Shown here: in pieces, positions 38,476-47,270 of the stretch | Layout: every line of letters begins with the position of its first letter | How positions within the stretch are numbered: position 1 is the stretch's first letter | The notes under the pieces: model-generated | The model's database searches: none | What the model was told of the DNA's origin: nothing | The model's input: the letters and a program-made list of their open reading frames with translations, nothing else | Made by a program: the position numbers and the translations under genes | Origin: Desulfofundulus australicus DSM 11792 | GTDB taxonomy: Bacteria; Bacillota; Desulfotomaculia; Desulfotomaculales; Desulfovirgulaceae | Length of the DNA stretch: 64,000 bases | Assembly (NCBI RefSeq): GCF_900129285.1 | Contig: NZ_FQUW01000006.1 | Coordinates: 62,001 to 126,000, forward strand | Direction of reading: 5' to 3'

Positions 38476-39330
38476 ATGCGGAAAAAGTGGTTAATTGCCG
38501 GGGTGTTTGTTGCGCTGGTGGGTATCTTTGCAGCTACAGCCTATGCCTCCAACCCAATCAAGCTCATTGTCAATGGTCGAGAAACTAAGCTAGACGTACC
38601 ACCGCATATTATCCACGGCAGGATAATGGTTCCTGTCAGATGGATTGCCGAAATGTTGGGCGCTACAGTTTACTGGAATGAAAAAGAAAAACTAATTGGA
38701 ATTGATTTCACCCTGCCGCCTGAACTCCAGAAGGAGTGGGAATACCCGCTGCCGGGAGGTGGAGAACTAAGCCTGGGGTATCTGGGACGTGGGACAAAGT
38801 TTATTTTACCCGTAATAGTTACCCTTAACGAATACCTCGCCGAGAAACAAAAAGCATCCCTTTACCCGACAAAAGATGATGCTGCCCAGACGATATTAGT
38901 GCGATATGAATTGCTCAGCGCAGGTCGAACTGACGGCGGTATGTGGTACAGCGAAAAAACTGCCTATAAAATTGTAGCCCGCCTCTATTATAGCGAGATA
39001 CAACCTGAAAAGGGGCATCCACCCCATGTTATCAGGTTGTATGAACAGGAACTTCCCAAAGGCGGAATTGCCGGCGGCAATGAGGAATTAAAGTTTAACC
39101 GCCACTGGTACGAAGATACGCAATTCATTGTAAAACCAAAAGAGGGAACAGTGGTGGAAAGGGATGATAGTTCCGGCCGTACCACCTGGATACAGGGTCA
39201 AAAGGGATGGTACATAGATGAATCCGAAACCCGGGTATTAAAGAAAAAAGAGCTTGAGGAAATGCCCGTGCTCTTTGATTATCCCCATCCGCCTGCGGGT
39301 TATGATTACACCCTGCTCAAACAACAATAA
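38476..39330 (+). CDS. Secreted stalk-domain protein (copper amine oxidase N-terminal-like)
   Basis: A 284-residue exported protein. Signal peptide MRKKWLIAGVFVALVGIF then ATAYAS cleavage region; one stalk-type domain at about 27-80 (IKLIVNGRETKLDVPPHIIHGRIMVPVRWIAEMLGATVYW). The remaining 200 residues, rich in aromatic and acidic residues (WYSEKTAYKIVARLYYSEI, HWYEDTQFIV), are not recognised. ATG at 38476 follows AAGGAGG. Divergent from the other stalk-domain gene across a 285-bp gap that holds a short GGAACC/GGTTCC hairpin (about 38402-38421) and no clear promoter. Confidence 0.85.
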   Translation: MRKKWLIAGVFVALVGIFAATAYASNPIKLIVNGRETKLDVPPHIIHGRIMVPVRWIAEMLGATVYWNEKEKLIGIDFTLPPELQKEWEYPLPGGGELSLGYLGRGTKFILPVIVTLNEYLAEKQKASLYPTKDDAAQTILVRYELLSAGRTDGGMWYSEKTAYKIVARLYYSEIQPEKGHPPHVIRLYEQELPKGGIAGGNEELKFNRHWYEDTQFIVKPKEGTVVERDDSSGRTTWIQGQKGWYIDESETRVLKKKELEEMPVLFDYPHPPAGYDYTLLKQQ

Positions 39331-39355
39331 ACCGGCAAATTCCCTTGAAATCCCG

Positions 39356-39394
39356 GCGGCCCGCCCCGGAGATAGGGCGGGCCGCTCTGTTTTC
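39356..39394 (+). terminator. Terminator of the 38476 stalk-domain gene
   Basis: GCGGCCCGCCC (39356-39366) pairs perfectly with GGGCGGGCCGC (39375-39385), followed by TCTGTTTTCG. A strong 11-base stem, 26 bases after the stop codon. Confidence 0.85.
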
Positions 39395-39480
39395 GTCCAT
39401 TAAAAGGTGCATGTGGCGCTTCACGGGCAACCCCTTCATTTCTGCCCGTTGGGGAATGCTCCTTTCATCCCACCCCACAA

Positions 39481-39693
39481 GAGGGTGAGTTTTCAGCCAA
39501 GTATGCCGTAGAGCTGCTGCTGGCCAAGCTGCCGGCTGGCGGCACCCTGGAGATGCTGGTAGACTGCCCGGCCGCTACCACCGACGTGCCCAAAGTGGCA
39601 GCGGCCAAGGGATACACCACCGCAGGGGTAACGCGGATCGGGGAGGGAGAGTGGCAAGTGACCCTTGAGGCACCCAGAACAATCGGTGTCTGA
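39481..39693 (+). pseudogene. TusA-family sulfurtransferase remnant, 5'-truncated
   Basis: The reading frame ending at TGA 39691-39693 encodes a TusA-like C-terminal segment: AVELLLAKLPAGGTLEMLVDCPAATTDVPKVA, then GYTTAGVTRIGEGEWQVTLEAP. The N-terminal beta strand with the defining CPxP cysteine is missing, and no ATG, GTG or TTG with a ribosome binding site precedes it in frame. It lies in a 443-bp stretch (39331-39773) otherwise without genes apart from the terminator. The reverse-strand open frame here is a shadow. Confidence 0.65.
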
Positions 39694-39773
39694 ATAAACC
39701 TCGATACCTTTGTTTTCTTCCCACGTCCTTTCCAGTTCACACCAAAACCTTGGAAGCCTTGATTTTCAAAGCC

Positions 39774-40949
39774 TCACCACACCTGCAGTATAAAGCATTT
39801 TAAATAGTAGGTTTCCGGCGAGGCAAGAAGCATGGGGTGATCCCTGGCCTGGCGGCGCATTTCCACCAGGCGCAACTGTCTTTTTACATCACGGGCGGCA
39901 TCCAGCAATACCTCCATGAAAAGACTTTCGGTCATATGATAGGAACACGAGCAGGTAACCAGAAAACCGCCTGCCGGCAGGAGTTTCATGGCCCGCAGGT
40001 TAATCTCCTTATAGCCACGGATGGCACCTTCCAGTGCTTCCCTGGACTTGGTAAAAGCTGGCGGGTCGAGAATGATCAGTTCAAAGCGCTCCCCCGCCCG
40101 ATCCAGATCTCTCAACTCGTCAAAAGCGTTGCCCTCCCGGAAGGTGCAGACCCGGTCAAACCCGTTACGGGCTGCATTTTCCCTGGCCATCTCCAGTGCG
40201 TCACCTGCCACGTCAATACCCAGTACCTCCCTGGCCCCAAAGCGGGCGGCATATACGGAAAAAGTACCGGTGTGACAAAAACAATCCAGCACCCGGGCAT
40301 CCCGGGCCAACCCCTCCAGAGCCAGGCGGTTTTCCCGCTGATCCAGAAAGTAACCGGTTTTCTGTCCCCCGGCCAGGTCAACCAGAAAACGCAGGCCGTT
40401 TTCTTCTATTTCCACTACAGGATTAAAAGGCCCCTTCAAAAAACCCGTCCTCAGGGGCAGCCCCTCCAGCTCCCGCACCGACACATCGTTTCTCTCATAA
40501 ATGCCAGCGGGATTCAGCAACTCATCCAGGAGCTCGACAATGGTTTCTTTATACAGGTCAATTCCCAGGGCCAGGGTTTGCAGGGAAAGGTAGTCGCCAA
40601 AGCGGTCTACAATTAGCGCTGGCAGAAAATCCGCCTCGGCAAAAACCAGGCGGCAGGCATTGCTATGCCTGACCACCCGCCGGCGGTAATCTATGGCCGA
40701 CATCAGGCGCCGGCGAAAAAATTCGCGGTCGATTTTTTCCCCTTTTTCCCGGGTGAGGAGGCGCACTATAATTTGCGAGGCGGGGTTAATGTAACCCCGT
40801 CCCACAAACCGCCCCCGGTAGTCCACCACTTCCACCACATCACCGGGGTTGAAATCTCCCTGGATGTCTTCCACCTCGGTCCGGTAAACCCAGGGGTGAC
40901 CGAGTAATACCCGGTGATACCTGCGCCGGGTTAGCTTAACCACTGCCAT
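39774..40949 (-). CDS. RlmI-like class I SAM-dependent rRNA (cytosine-5) methyltransferase
   Basis: A 391-residue enzyme with an N-terminal PUA domain (KLTRRRYHRVLLGHPWVYRTEVE, GDVVEVVDYRGRFVGRGYINP), a central EEHEE-type insert and a C-terminal Rossmann methyltransferase with VLDCFCHTGTFSVYAARFGAREVLGID, the catalytic-loop ILDPPAFTKS and CSCSYHM cysteines. This is the YccW/RlmI group that methylates 23S rRNA (C1962 in E. coli). The exact target base is inference. Standalone gene; 75 nt upstream of it is the end of mtaD, same strand. Confidence 0.9.
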   Translation of the reverse strand: MAVVKLTRRRYHRVLLGHPWVYRTEVEDIQGDFNPGDVVEVVDYRGRFVGRGYINPASQIIVRLLTREKGEKIDREFFRRRLMSAIDYRRRVVRHSNACRLVFAEADFLPALIVDRFGDYLSLQTLALGIDLYKETIVELLDELLNPAGIYERNDVSVRELEGLPLRTGFLKGPFNPVVEIEENGLRFLVDLAGGQKTGYFLDQRENRLALEGLARDARVLDCFCHTGTFSVYAARFGAREVLGIDVAGDALEMARENAARNGFDRVCTFREGNAFDELRDLDRAGERFELIILDPPAFTKSREALEGAIRGYKEINLRAMKLLPAGGFLVTCSCSYHMTESLFMEVLLDAARDVKRQLRLVEMRRQARDHPMLLASPETYYLKCFILQVW

Positions 40950-41024
40950 AAAGCCACCTTCATTTCTTTGTAAGTTCCCAAACGCACCGGGGCCTGATGA
41001 TACGATAAAGAATCCTATCCGGCA

Positions 41025-42329
41025 TTAACTCCTGACAGCCCCCACCAGTTTCTCCGCGCGTTTCTGCACTTCATAATAAATCCTTTCTTCGTCAAGGGTA
41101 AGGACCTGTCTATTTTCCATCACCAGCCGGCCATCGATGATTACCGTTTCCACATCAGATGCCCGGGCTGCATAAACCAAATGGGCCATCAGGTTGTGGC
41201 GGGGATAAAAATGGGGCCGGTCAAGATTGACCAGGATGATGTCCGCCTTATTACCCGGCTTAAGCGGGCCCACATCTTTTAACCCCAGTACCCGGGCACC
41301 GTTTACCGTGGCCATGGCCAGGGCATCCTGGGCAGGGAGGGCCATGGGATCCATGGTGGCAACTTTTTGCAGCAAGGCTGCCGAACGCATTTCTTCCATC
41401 ATATCCAGGTTGTTGTTACTGGCTGCTCCATCGGTACCCAGCCCTACCAGCGCCCCTGCGGCCAGCAGCCGGGTTACCGGGGCAATTCCACTGGCCAGTT
41501 TCATATTGCTTTCGGGATTATGAGCTATACCTGCACCCCTGGCCACCAGAATGCGGATATCTTCATCGGTAAGATGAACGCAATGGGCAGCCAGCACAGG
41601 AAAATTAAATAATCCTACCTGTTCCATCAGGGCTACTGGTGTTTTACCGTACTTTTGCTGAATTTCTTCTATTTCAGCCCGGGTTTCTGCAATATGGATA
41701 TGGATACCCACCTTCAACTCATCTGCCATATCCAAAACCCGGGCCAGAAAATCGGGCGGGCAGGTGTATGGGGCGTGTGGTCCCAGCATGGTGGTAATGC
41801 GCCCTTCCGCCTGACCATGCCACTCGCGGATAAAACGGCGGCTGTTGCTCAGGGCCTCCCCTGCCCCCGGTGAAAGCCCGATCAGGCCCTGGGACAGGCT
41901 GGCCCTCATCCCCGCCTTCTCTACTGCCCGGGCCACTTCGTCCATATGGAAATACATGTCGGCAAAGGTCGTGGTCCCGGAACGAATCATCTCCAGGCAG
42001 CTAAGCATGGCACCCCAGTAAATATCTTCAGGCTCGAGCCTTTCTTCTACCGGCCAGATTTTTTTTTGCAGCCATTCCATAAGGGGCAGGTCATCGGCAT
42101 ATCCCCGCAGTAATGTCATGGATGCGTGAGTATGGCAGTTAACAAAACCCGGCATGGCCAGCATGCCCCGGGCATCAATTACCCGGTCAAAATTTTGTTC
42201 CGGGGAAACGCTCCCCGCAGGACCCACATGGGTTATGTATTGTCCCTCAATAATAATTTCACCGTCGGGAATAAGGGCACTGCCCTGCTCCATGGTTAAC
42301 ACAGCAGCCCCGCTGATCATTATTTTCAT
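41025..42329 (-). CDS. mtaD: 5-methylthioadenosine/S-adenosylhomocysteine deaminase
   Basis: A 434-residue amidohydrolase deaminating SAH and MTA (often also 5'-deoxyadenosine and adenosine) to the inosyl forms. The metal motif GFVNCHTHASMTLLRGYADDLPLMEWL is at about residues 58-85, and other ligands are in LGPHAPYTC, HIAETRAEI, AAHCVHLTD and GTDGAASNNNLDM. Last gene of the mtnP-mtnA-ahcY-aldolase-mtaD operon; the ATG is 59 nt after the aldolase stop. With AhcY in the same operon there are two routes for SAH. Confidence 0.92.
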   Translation of the reverse strand: MKIMISGAAVLTMEQGSALIPDGEIIIEGQYITHVGPAGSVSPEQNFDRVIDARGMLAMPGFVNCHTHASMTLLRGYADDLPLMEWLQKKIWPVEERLEPEDIYWGAMLSCLEMIRSGTTTFADMYFHMDEVARAVEKAGMRASLSQGLIGLSPGAGEALSNSRRFIREWHGQAEGRITTMLGPHAPYTCPPDFLARVLDMADELKVGIHIHIAETRAEIEEIQQKYGKTPVALMEQVGLFNFPVLAAHCVHLTDEDIRILVARGAGIAHNPESNMKLASGIAPVTRLLAAGALVGLGTDGAASNNNLDMMEEMRSAALLQKVATMDPMALPAQDALAMATVNGARVLGLKDVGPLKPGNKADIILVNLDRPHFYPRHNLMAHLVYAARASDVETVIIDGRLVMENRQVLTLDEERIYYEVQKRAEKLVGAVRS

Positions 42330-42388
42330 AATTGATTCCTCCAGACGTTGTGGTTAAACAGGTCCCCGGCCTGCAGGCAAAATACAGG

Positions 42389-43075
42389 TTATTGCCGTTC
42401 ATTTAGGGAGAAATTACGTACCATTGCCAGACTGTAGCCTTGAAGGTAGGAACTCCTCAGCGCCTCTACCTCTTCAGCAGGCAAAATGGCCGGCTGCCCA
42501 ACCAGGTCAGCCCAAACGTAAACTTTAGCTGACTTTTCCACAATTTGGCATACCATAAAAGCTTCCTCCAGGTTGCGTCCGACTCCCACCACGCCATGAT
42601 TGGCCAGGAGCACCGCTCCCCGGTCTCCCAGGGCTTCCACCGCCGCCCGGGCCAGCTCCTCCGTACCGGCCCGGGCATAGCTGGCCACAGCCACGCCATT
42701 ACCTACTGTCTGGGCCAGGTCTTCTAAGATAGGAGGAATGGGCTTGCGGGCCACGGCCAGGGCGCTGGCAAAAACGCTGTGGGTATGCATTACAGCATAA
42801 ACATCAGGGCGGGCATGGTATATGGCCAGGTGTAACATAAATTCCGTGGAGGGACGTTTCTCTCCCTCCACCACCCGGCCGTCCAGATCCAGCACCACCA
42901 TATCCCGGGCCTGCAGGTTAGCATAGGGTATACCGCTGGGTGTGATCACCACCAGTTCCTCCCTGGGCACCCGGGCAGAAATATTACCCCAGCTCCCTGT
43001 CACCAGACCGCTGGTAGCCATCCGCAGGCTCATTTTGTAGACCTGCTCTTTATATTTCTCCACTGCCACCGTCAT
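42389..43075 (-). CDS. Class II aldolase/adducin family protein (FucA-like)
   Basis: A 228-residue zinc-dependent class II aldolase-family protein. It has the FucA-type catalytic glutamate in PSTEFMLHLAIY, zinc histidines in MHTHSVFAS and LANHGVVGVG, and the GSWGNISARV N-terminal loop. The family covers fuculose- and ribulose-phosphate aldolases and MtnB. Genes before it supply 5-methylthioribulose 1-phosphate (mtnP, mtnA), and no mtnW, mtnX or mtnD is present, so it may split methylthioribulose-1-P or 5-deoxyribulose-1-P to DHAP and an aldehyde, as Ald2 does in the DHAP shunt. MtnB remains possible. Confidence 0.85.
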   Translation of the reverse strand: MTVAVEKYKEQVYKMSLRMATSGLVTGSWGNISARVPREELVVITPSGIPYANLQARDMVVLDLDGRVVEGEKRPSTEFMLHLAIYHARPDVYAVMHTHSVFASALAVARKPIPPILEDLAQTVGNGVAVASYARAGTEELARAAVEALGDRGAVLLANHGVVGVGRNLEEAFMVCQIVEKSAKVYVWADLVGQPAILPAEEVEALRSSYLQGYSLAMVRNFSLNERQ

Positions 43076-43093
43076 AAATTCCCCATCCTCCCA

Positions 43094-44347
43094 TCATCCT
43101 GCCTGCCAGCTCTGAAGGTAGGCCTTTTGATCCGGTGTCAGCTGATCGATTTCAACGCCCAAGGAAGATAATTTTATCTCCGCCACCCGCCGGTCCAGTT
43201 CAGGCGGCACCAAATGCACCCCGGGCTTCAAACAATTCCCGTTCTCCCAGATATAACGGGCGGAAAGAGCCTGCAGGGCAAAGGACATATCCATAATTTC
43301 CGCCGGGTGACCGTCCCCGGCAGCCAGATTCACCAGCCGGCCTTCTCCCAGGAGATATATACGTCGCCCGTCCGGCAGGGTAAATTCTTCTATATTTTGC
43401 CGGACAAGCCGGCGGGAAACCGCTATTCCTGCCAGCTCAGGTTTGTTAATTTCCACATCAAAATGACCGGCATTGGCCAGGATGGCCCCATCTTTCATCC
43501 GCCGGAAATGCCTGCTCCTCAAAACATCACGGCAGCCGGTAACGGTGATGAAAATATCTCCCACTTCAGCAGCCTGTTCGCTTTTCATCACCAGGTAACC
43601 GTCCATGTATGCCTCCAGGGCCCTGACCGGGTCCACCTCACAGACAACCACCTTTGCCCCCAGTCCTGCGGCACGCCTGGCCACCCCTTTACCGCACCAT
43701 CCGTAACCCACAACCACCACGGTCTTGCCTGCCACCAGCAAATTCGTGGTACGCATGATCCCGGCCCAAACCGATTCTCCCGTCCCGTAGCGATTATCAA
43801 AAAGGAATTTGCAGCGGGCATCGTTGACGGCAATCATGGGAAAAAGCAACCGGCCCTCCTGTTCCATCGCCTTCAGGCGGGAAACTCCGGTTGTAGTTTC
43901 CTCGCATCCCCCAACCACTTCCCCGGCCAGTTCACGGCAACGGGTATGCAGCAGGTGAACCAGATCACCCCCGTCATCGATAACCACGTGGGGACGGATT
44001 TCCAGAACTTTAACCAGGTGTTCCACATATTCTTCACCGGTCGCCCCATGCCAGGCGTAGACGTGAATGCCTTCTGCAGCCAGAGCTGCAGCTACGTCGT
44101 CCTGGGTTGACAGGGGGTTGGAGCCGGAGATGGCCACTTCCGCTCCACCTGCTTTAAGAACTTCGGCCAGATAAGCTGTTTTGCCCTCCAGGTGAATACT
44201 CATGGCCACCCTTACCCCGGCAAAAGGACGTGTTCTTTCAAACTCTTCCCTGATAACATTGAGAACCGGCATATGAACCCGTACCCAGTCAATTTTCAGC
44301 CTGCCCCCGGGTGCCAGGTTGATATCCCGAATAAGATATTCCTGCAT
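43094..44347 (-). CDS. ahcY: Adenosylhomocysteinase
   Basis: A 417-residue NAD-bound hydrolase splitting SAH into homocysteine and adenosine. Motifs are [19 protein letters not shown] near the N-terminus, [30 protein letters not shown], the NAD-binding [22 protein letters not shown] and the NAGHFDVEI segment. It is the short form without the insertion of eukaryotic enzymes. ATG 44347 follows AGGAGGAG; the open frame to 44392 has no such site. Between mtnA and the aldolase. Confidence 0.96.
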   Translation of the reverse strand: MQEYLIRDINLAPGGRLKIDWVRVHMPVLNVIREEFERTRPFAGVRVAMSIHLEGKTAYLAEVLKAGGAEVAISGSNPLSTQDDVAAALAAEGIHVYAWHGATGEEYVEHLVKVLEIRPHVVIDDGGDLVHLLHTRCRELAGEVVGGCEETTTGVSRLKAMEQEGRLLFPMIAVNDARCKFLFDNRYGTGESVWAGIMRTTNLLVAGKTVVVVGYGWCGKGVARRAAGLGAKVVVCEVDPVRALEAYMDGYLVMKSEQAAEVGDIFITVTGCRDVLRSRHFRRMKDGAILANAGHFDVEINKPELAGIAVSRRLVRQNIEEFTLPDGRRIYLLGEGRLVNLAAGDGHPAEIMDMSFALQALSARYIWENGNCLKPGVHLVPPELDRRVAEIKLSSLGVEIDQLTPDQKAYLQSWQAG

Positions 44348-44396
44348 TTTTATTGCTCTCCTCCTGGTAAAATACCCTGTTGGTGTTCTCATCGGC

Positions 44397-45431
44397 TCAG
44401 GCTTTGAAAAGCCCGGCCAGGCTTTCCCTGTAGGGCGGTCTGGCCACCCCTTGATCTGTAATAATGGCTGTTATCAGCCGGGCCGGAGTGATATCAAAGG
44501 CAGGGTTCCAGACCTTGATTCCCCGGGGAGCTACCGGTATCCCGGCAAGGTGGGTCACCTCTTCCGGCCGCCGCTCTTCAATGGGAATATCCTTCCCGCT
44601 GTCCAGGGAAAGGTCTATGGTGGACAGGGGTGCCGCCACATAAAAGGGCACGCCGTGTTCTCTGGCCAGGACAGCAAGGCCATAAGTACCGATCTTGTTC
44701 GCCACATCCCCGTTGGACGCAATGCGATCTGCCCCCACCACCACCAGATCTACCATCCCCCGGGCCATTAAATAAGCGGCCATATTATCAGTAATAAGGG
44801 TAACGGGTATATTTTCCTGGAGCAACTCCCAGGCAGTCAAACGCGCACCCTGCAAAAGGGGCCTGGTTTCACTGGCATATACACTGACCCGCTTCCCTGC
44901 TTCCTGAGCAGCCCGGATTACCCCCAGGGCAGTACCATAACCGGCCGTAGCTAAAGCTCCGGCATTGCAATGGGTTAGAATCCTCGCCCCGGGAGGAACC
45001 AGTTCCTGGCCGTAACGCCCGATGCGCTTGTTACCCTCCCGGTCTTCCTGATAAATTGCATGGGCTTCATTTATTAAAAGCTCCGTTAATTCCCGGGTAT
45101 CCTGAGAGGGGGTTGCTTCCAGCTTATGCAAAAGTCGGTTTAGTGCCCAGGTAAGGTTAACCGCAGTGGGACGGGTAGAAGCCAGAACTTCAGCCACCTC
45201 CCGGGCACGGGCAAGGAGTTCCTGGCGGTTCCGGGGTCTGGCCGCCAAAACCCCCAGCACCAGCCCATAGGCCGCCGCTGCACCTATAGCCGGCGCTCCC
45301 CGCACCCGCAAGCTGCGGATGGCTTCCGCAACAGTCACATGGTCCCGGCACTGAATATATTCAACCTTACCAGGCAACCTGGTTTGATCCAGGAGCAACA
45401 AAACCCCATCTTCCCAGCGCATGGTCTCCAA
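44397..45431 (-). CDS. mtnA: S-methyl-5-thioribose-1-phosphate isomerase
   Basis: A 344-residue sugar-phosphate isomerase (eIF2B-like fold) converting MTR-1-P to MTRu-1-P. Typical segments are [15 protein letters not shown] near residue 50, [20 protein letters not shown] with the catalytic cysteine near 155-170, and the aspartate in [20 protein letters not shown] near 240. The open frame has a TTG at 45440 that abuts GGAAGGAG; the TTG at 45431 is eight bases downstream and is preferred. Second gene of the operon. Confidence 0.94.
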   Translation of the reverse strand: METMRWEDGVLLLLDQTRLPGKVEYIQCRDHVTVAEAIRSLRVRGAPAIGAAAAYGLVLGVLAARPRNRQELLARAREVAEVLASTRPTAVNLTWALNRLLHKLEATPSQDTRELTELLINEAHAIYQEDREGNKRIGRYGQELVPPGARILTHCNAGALATAGYGTALGVIRAAQEAGKRVSVYASETRPLLQGARLTAWELLQENIPVTLITDNMAAYLMARGMVDLVVVGADRIASNGDVANKIGTYGLAVLAREHGVPFYVAAPLSTIDLSLDSGKDIPIEERRPEEVTHLAGIPVAPRGIKVWNPAFDITPARLITAIITDQGVARPPYRESLAGLFKA

Positions 45432-45447
45432 AACTACCAACTCCTTC

Positions 45448-46233
45448 CTATTTTACGGCAGAAGGATCAAGTGGGGTTTCGTGACAGAGACAGGTACGGT
45501 CCGGCTGCAATAACTCTATGGCCCGCATAACCAGACGGCGCAGGTTGGCCGTATTTTCAGCCATTACCTCCACCACTTCCTGGTGGGAAAGACGATTGGG
45601 CGAAATCCCGGCAGCAAAATTGGTCACCATGGCAATAGTTGCATAACAGATTCCAGCTTCCCGGGCCAGAACCACCTCGGGAACACTGGTCATACCCACA
45701 ATATCTCCTCCCAGCTGGCGGAACATGCGGATTTCAGCGGGGGTTTCGAAACGCGGCCCCTCGGTACAAACATAGGTGCCCGCGGTATGATGTTCCAACC
45801 CCAGCTCCCTGGCGGCCCGGGCAAGGGTAGCTCGCAATTCCGGGCAGTAGGGATCGGTCATATCCAGGTGAACCACGCCTTTCTCTATAAAAGTCTGGGG
45901 ACGGCTTTTGGTAAAATCAAGAAACTGGTCCACAAAAACAAGCTGGCAGGGCTTCATCTCCGGATTTAAAGAGCCCACGGCAGCTGTAGCCAGGATACTC
46001 TTTACCCCCAGCTGTTTGAGCCCCCAGATATTGGCCCGGTAATTGACAAGGTGCGGTGGTACTGAGTGATCTTCCCCGTGGCGGGCTACAAAGGCCACCT
46101 CCCTCTCCCGGTAGTTACCAATTTTAACCCAAACAGGGCCAAAGGGAGTTTCCAGCCTCTTCTGACGAACTTCATCCAGGATACTGGGATCGTATACTCC
46201 TGTCCCGCCAATGATGGCTATACGCACGGTCAT
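45448..46233 (-). CDS. mtnP: S-methyl-5'-thioadenosine phosphorylase
   Basis: A 261-residue type II purine nucleoside phosphorylase-like enzyme cleaving MTA to adenine and MTR-1-P. It starts TVRIAIIGGTGVYDPSIL, with phosphate-binding VAFVARHGEDHSVPPHLVNYRANIWGL, the VCTEGPRFETPAEIRMFRQLG and the GMTSVPEVVLAREAGICYA base-site. An inosine-specific (MTIP) phosphorylase is a real alternative because mtaD deaminates MTA in the same operon. ATG 46233 is seven bases after GGAGGG; the open frame to 46350 is untranslated. First gene of the operon. Confidence 0.92.
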   Translation of the reverse strand: MTVRIAIIGGTGVYDPSILDEVRQKRLETPFGPVWVKIGNYREREVAFVARHGEDHSVPPHLVNYRANIWGLKQLGVKSILATAAVGSLNPEMKPCQLVFVDQFLDFTKSRPQTFIEKGVVHLDMTDPYCPELRATLARAARELGLEHHTAGTYVCTEGPRFETPAEIRMFRQLGGDIVGMTSVPEVVLAREAGICYATIAMVTNFAAGISPNRLSHQEVVEVMAENTANLRRLVMRAIELLQPDRTCLCHETPLDPSAVK

Positions 46234-46373
46234 CTTCAAGCCCTCCATTCCCTGTAAAACGTCAACCTGGTTATTTCTAGACTTCATCTTAACCTTAGCT
46301 ACTATTCGCCCTTGCCGCTTACTTTCCTTTAGTGGCGATAAATTTTTCAAAATTACAGTCAGCCGGGGGCTAT

Positions 46374-46402
46374 TTGACAGGTGGATTTATCTACTTTAAA
46401 AT
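46374..46402 (+). promoter_or_regulatory. Sigma-A promoter of the arsR-like gene
   Basis: TTGACA at 46374-46379, 17-base spacer, TAAAAT at 46397-46402, 36 bases before the regulator's ATG. The AATATACAAATATA stretch after the -10 is AT-rich and could hold an ArsR-type operator; autoregulation is inference. Confidence 0.8.
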
Positions 46403-46437
46403 CGTAATATACAAATATAAAAATAGCGGGTGACATT

Positions 46438-46758
46438 ATGAATATTGTCCAAAATAATGTCCATGATTATGAAGAAAAGGCTGAACTTTTAAAAGCCCTG
46501 GCCCATCCCGTCCGCCTGTGCATTGTCGACGGGTTGCTGCAAAACGAATGTAACGTGACCAAAATCCGCGAATGCCTGGAGTTGCCGCAGTCCACCGTTT
46601 CCCAGCATTTAAGCATTCTTAAATCCCGGGGCATTATTAAAGGACGACGCCGGGGAACGGAAATCTGCTACACCGTGAGCAATGAACTGGTCAGAGAATT
46701 AATGAAAATTCTGACAGGAAAAAATGTGCATATCCAGGGTCCTGAGGGTAAAAAATAA
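46438..46758 (+). CDS. ArsR-family winged-helix transcriptional regulator
   Basis: A 106-residue regulator with the ELLKALAHPVRLCIVDGLL start and recognition helix LPQSTVSQHLSILKSRGIIKGRRRG of ArsR/SmtB repressors. It lacks the classic ELCVCD metal motif; instead two cysteines (NECNVTKIREC) plus LCIV could form a thiol sensor of metal or redox state. First gene of a short operon with two tiny ferritin-like proteins, 17 nt before the next. The inducer is unknown. Confidence 0.9.
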   Translation: MNIVQNNVHDYEEKAELLKALAHPVRLCIVDGLLQNECNVTKIRECLELPQSTVSQHLSILKSRGIIKGRRRGTEICYTVSNELVRELMKILTGKNVHIQGPEGKK

Positions 46759-46775
46759 AGCTGAGGTGGTTTTGT

Positions 46776-46982
46776 TTGTCTCTCCTCAGCGAAAAGGAAA
46801 TACTTAATTACGCTTTCAAAAAGGCAATTGAAATGGAACAGCGACGACAGGCCAAGTATTCCTTTCTGGCCCGCAATTCGCGGGATAAGAAGCTACAGGA
46901 ACTTTTCGGCAGCTTTGCCGTCACCTGCAGCCGCCATATTGCCCTGCTTAAGGAGGAAATGAAAAACTTAAACATACAATAA
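46776..46982 (+). CDS. Small ferritin-like protein, 68 residues
   Basis: A 68-residue, two-helix protein resembling one half of a rubrerythrin/ferritin-like four-helix bundle: KEILNYAFKKAIEMEQRRQAKYSFLA, then KKLQELFGSFAVTCSRHIALLKEEMK. The Glu of the second ExxH motif is replaced (AVTCSRH), so a normal diiron site is doubtful unless completed by a partner. TTG at 46776 follows GAGGTGG. Translation is close behind the ArsR gene. Not recognised beyond the fold suggestion. Confidence 0.65.
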   Translation: MSLLSEKEILNYAFKKAIEMEQRRQAKYSFLARNSRDKKLQELFGSFAVTCSRHIALLKEEMKNLNIQ

Positions 46983-47016
46983 AAACGGTAACTTTATTAA
47001 GAAGGGAAGAAAAGGG

Positions 47017-47259
47017 TTGAACAAGCTGGATTTGCTTTATGATGCTCTTACTGACAAACTATGGAGCCAGCATTTTTACAACGAACAATTTCTCATGATC
47101 GTCAACCCAATCGCACGAAACCTCTTTGCGCGTTTAAGGGATGAGGAAAGCCAGCACGTACTGACCCTGCACCGGGCGATTGCCGCCATGGAAGCCAATC
47201 CTTTTCCACCGAGCCGGATTTTACCCGGACTCAATAAAAACCCGCGCTACCGGCTTTAA
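47017..47259 (+). CDS. Small ferritin-like protein, 80 residues
   Basis: An 80-residue protein, probably helical. WSQHFYNEQFLMIV and RLRDEESQHVLTLHRAIAAME give H/E residues and an ExxxH-like DEESQH spaced as in ferritin-like carboxylate bridges, more complete than in the preceding 68-residue protein. The pair could form one hetero-bundle. TTG at 47017 follows AAGGGAAG. It ends 11 bases before a convergent membrane-protein gene, with no room for a terminator. Confidence 0.6.
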   Translation: MNKLDLLYDALTDKLWSQHFYNEQFLMIVNPIARNLFARLRDEESQHVLTLHRAIAAMEANPFPPSRILPGLNKNPRYRL

Positions 47260-47270
47260 TAATCCCCTTC

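Noticed and set aside
39454-39520. In-frame TGA as selenocysteine codon in the TusA region
   Set aside because: The ATG frame with TGA (about 39456) is a different frame from the TusA-like sequence and there is no SECIS-like evidence.
39465-39740. 91-residue frame on the minus strand
   Set aside because: No ribosome binding site; it is antisense to the TusA-like remnant, which reads as real protein sequence on the plus strand.
46234-46373. SAM/SAH riboswitch ahead of the mtnP operon
   Set aside because: No S-box or SAH-switch core or terminator recognised in the short leader.
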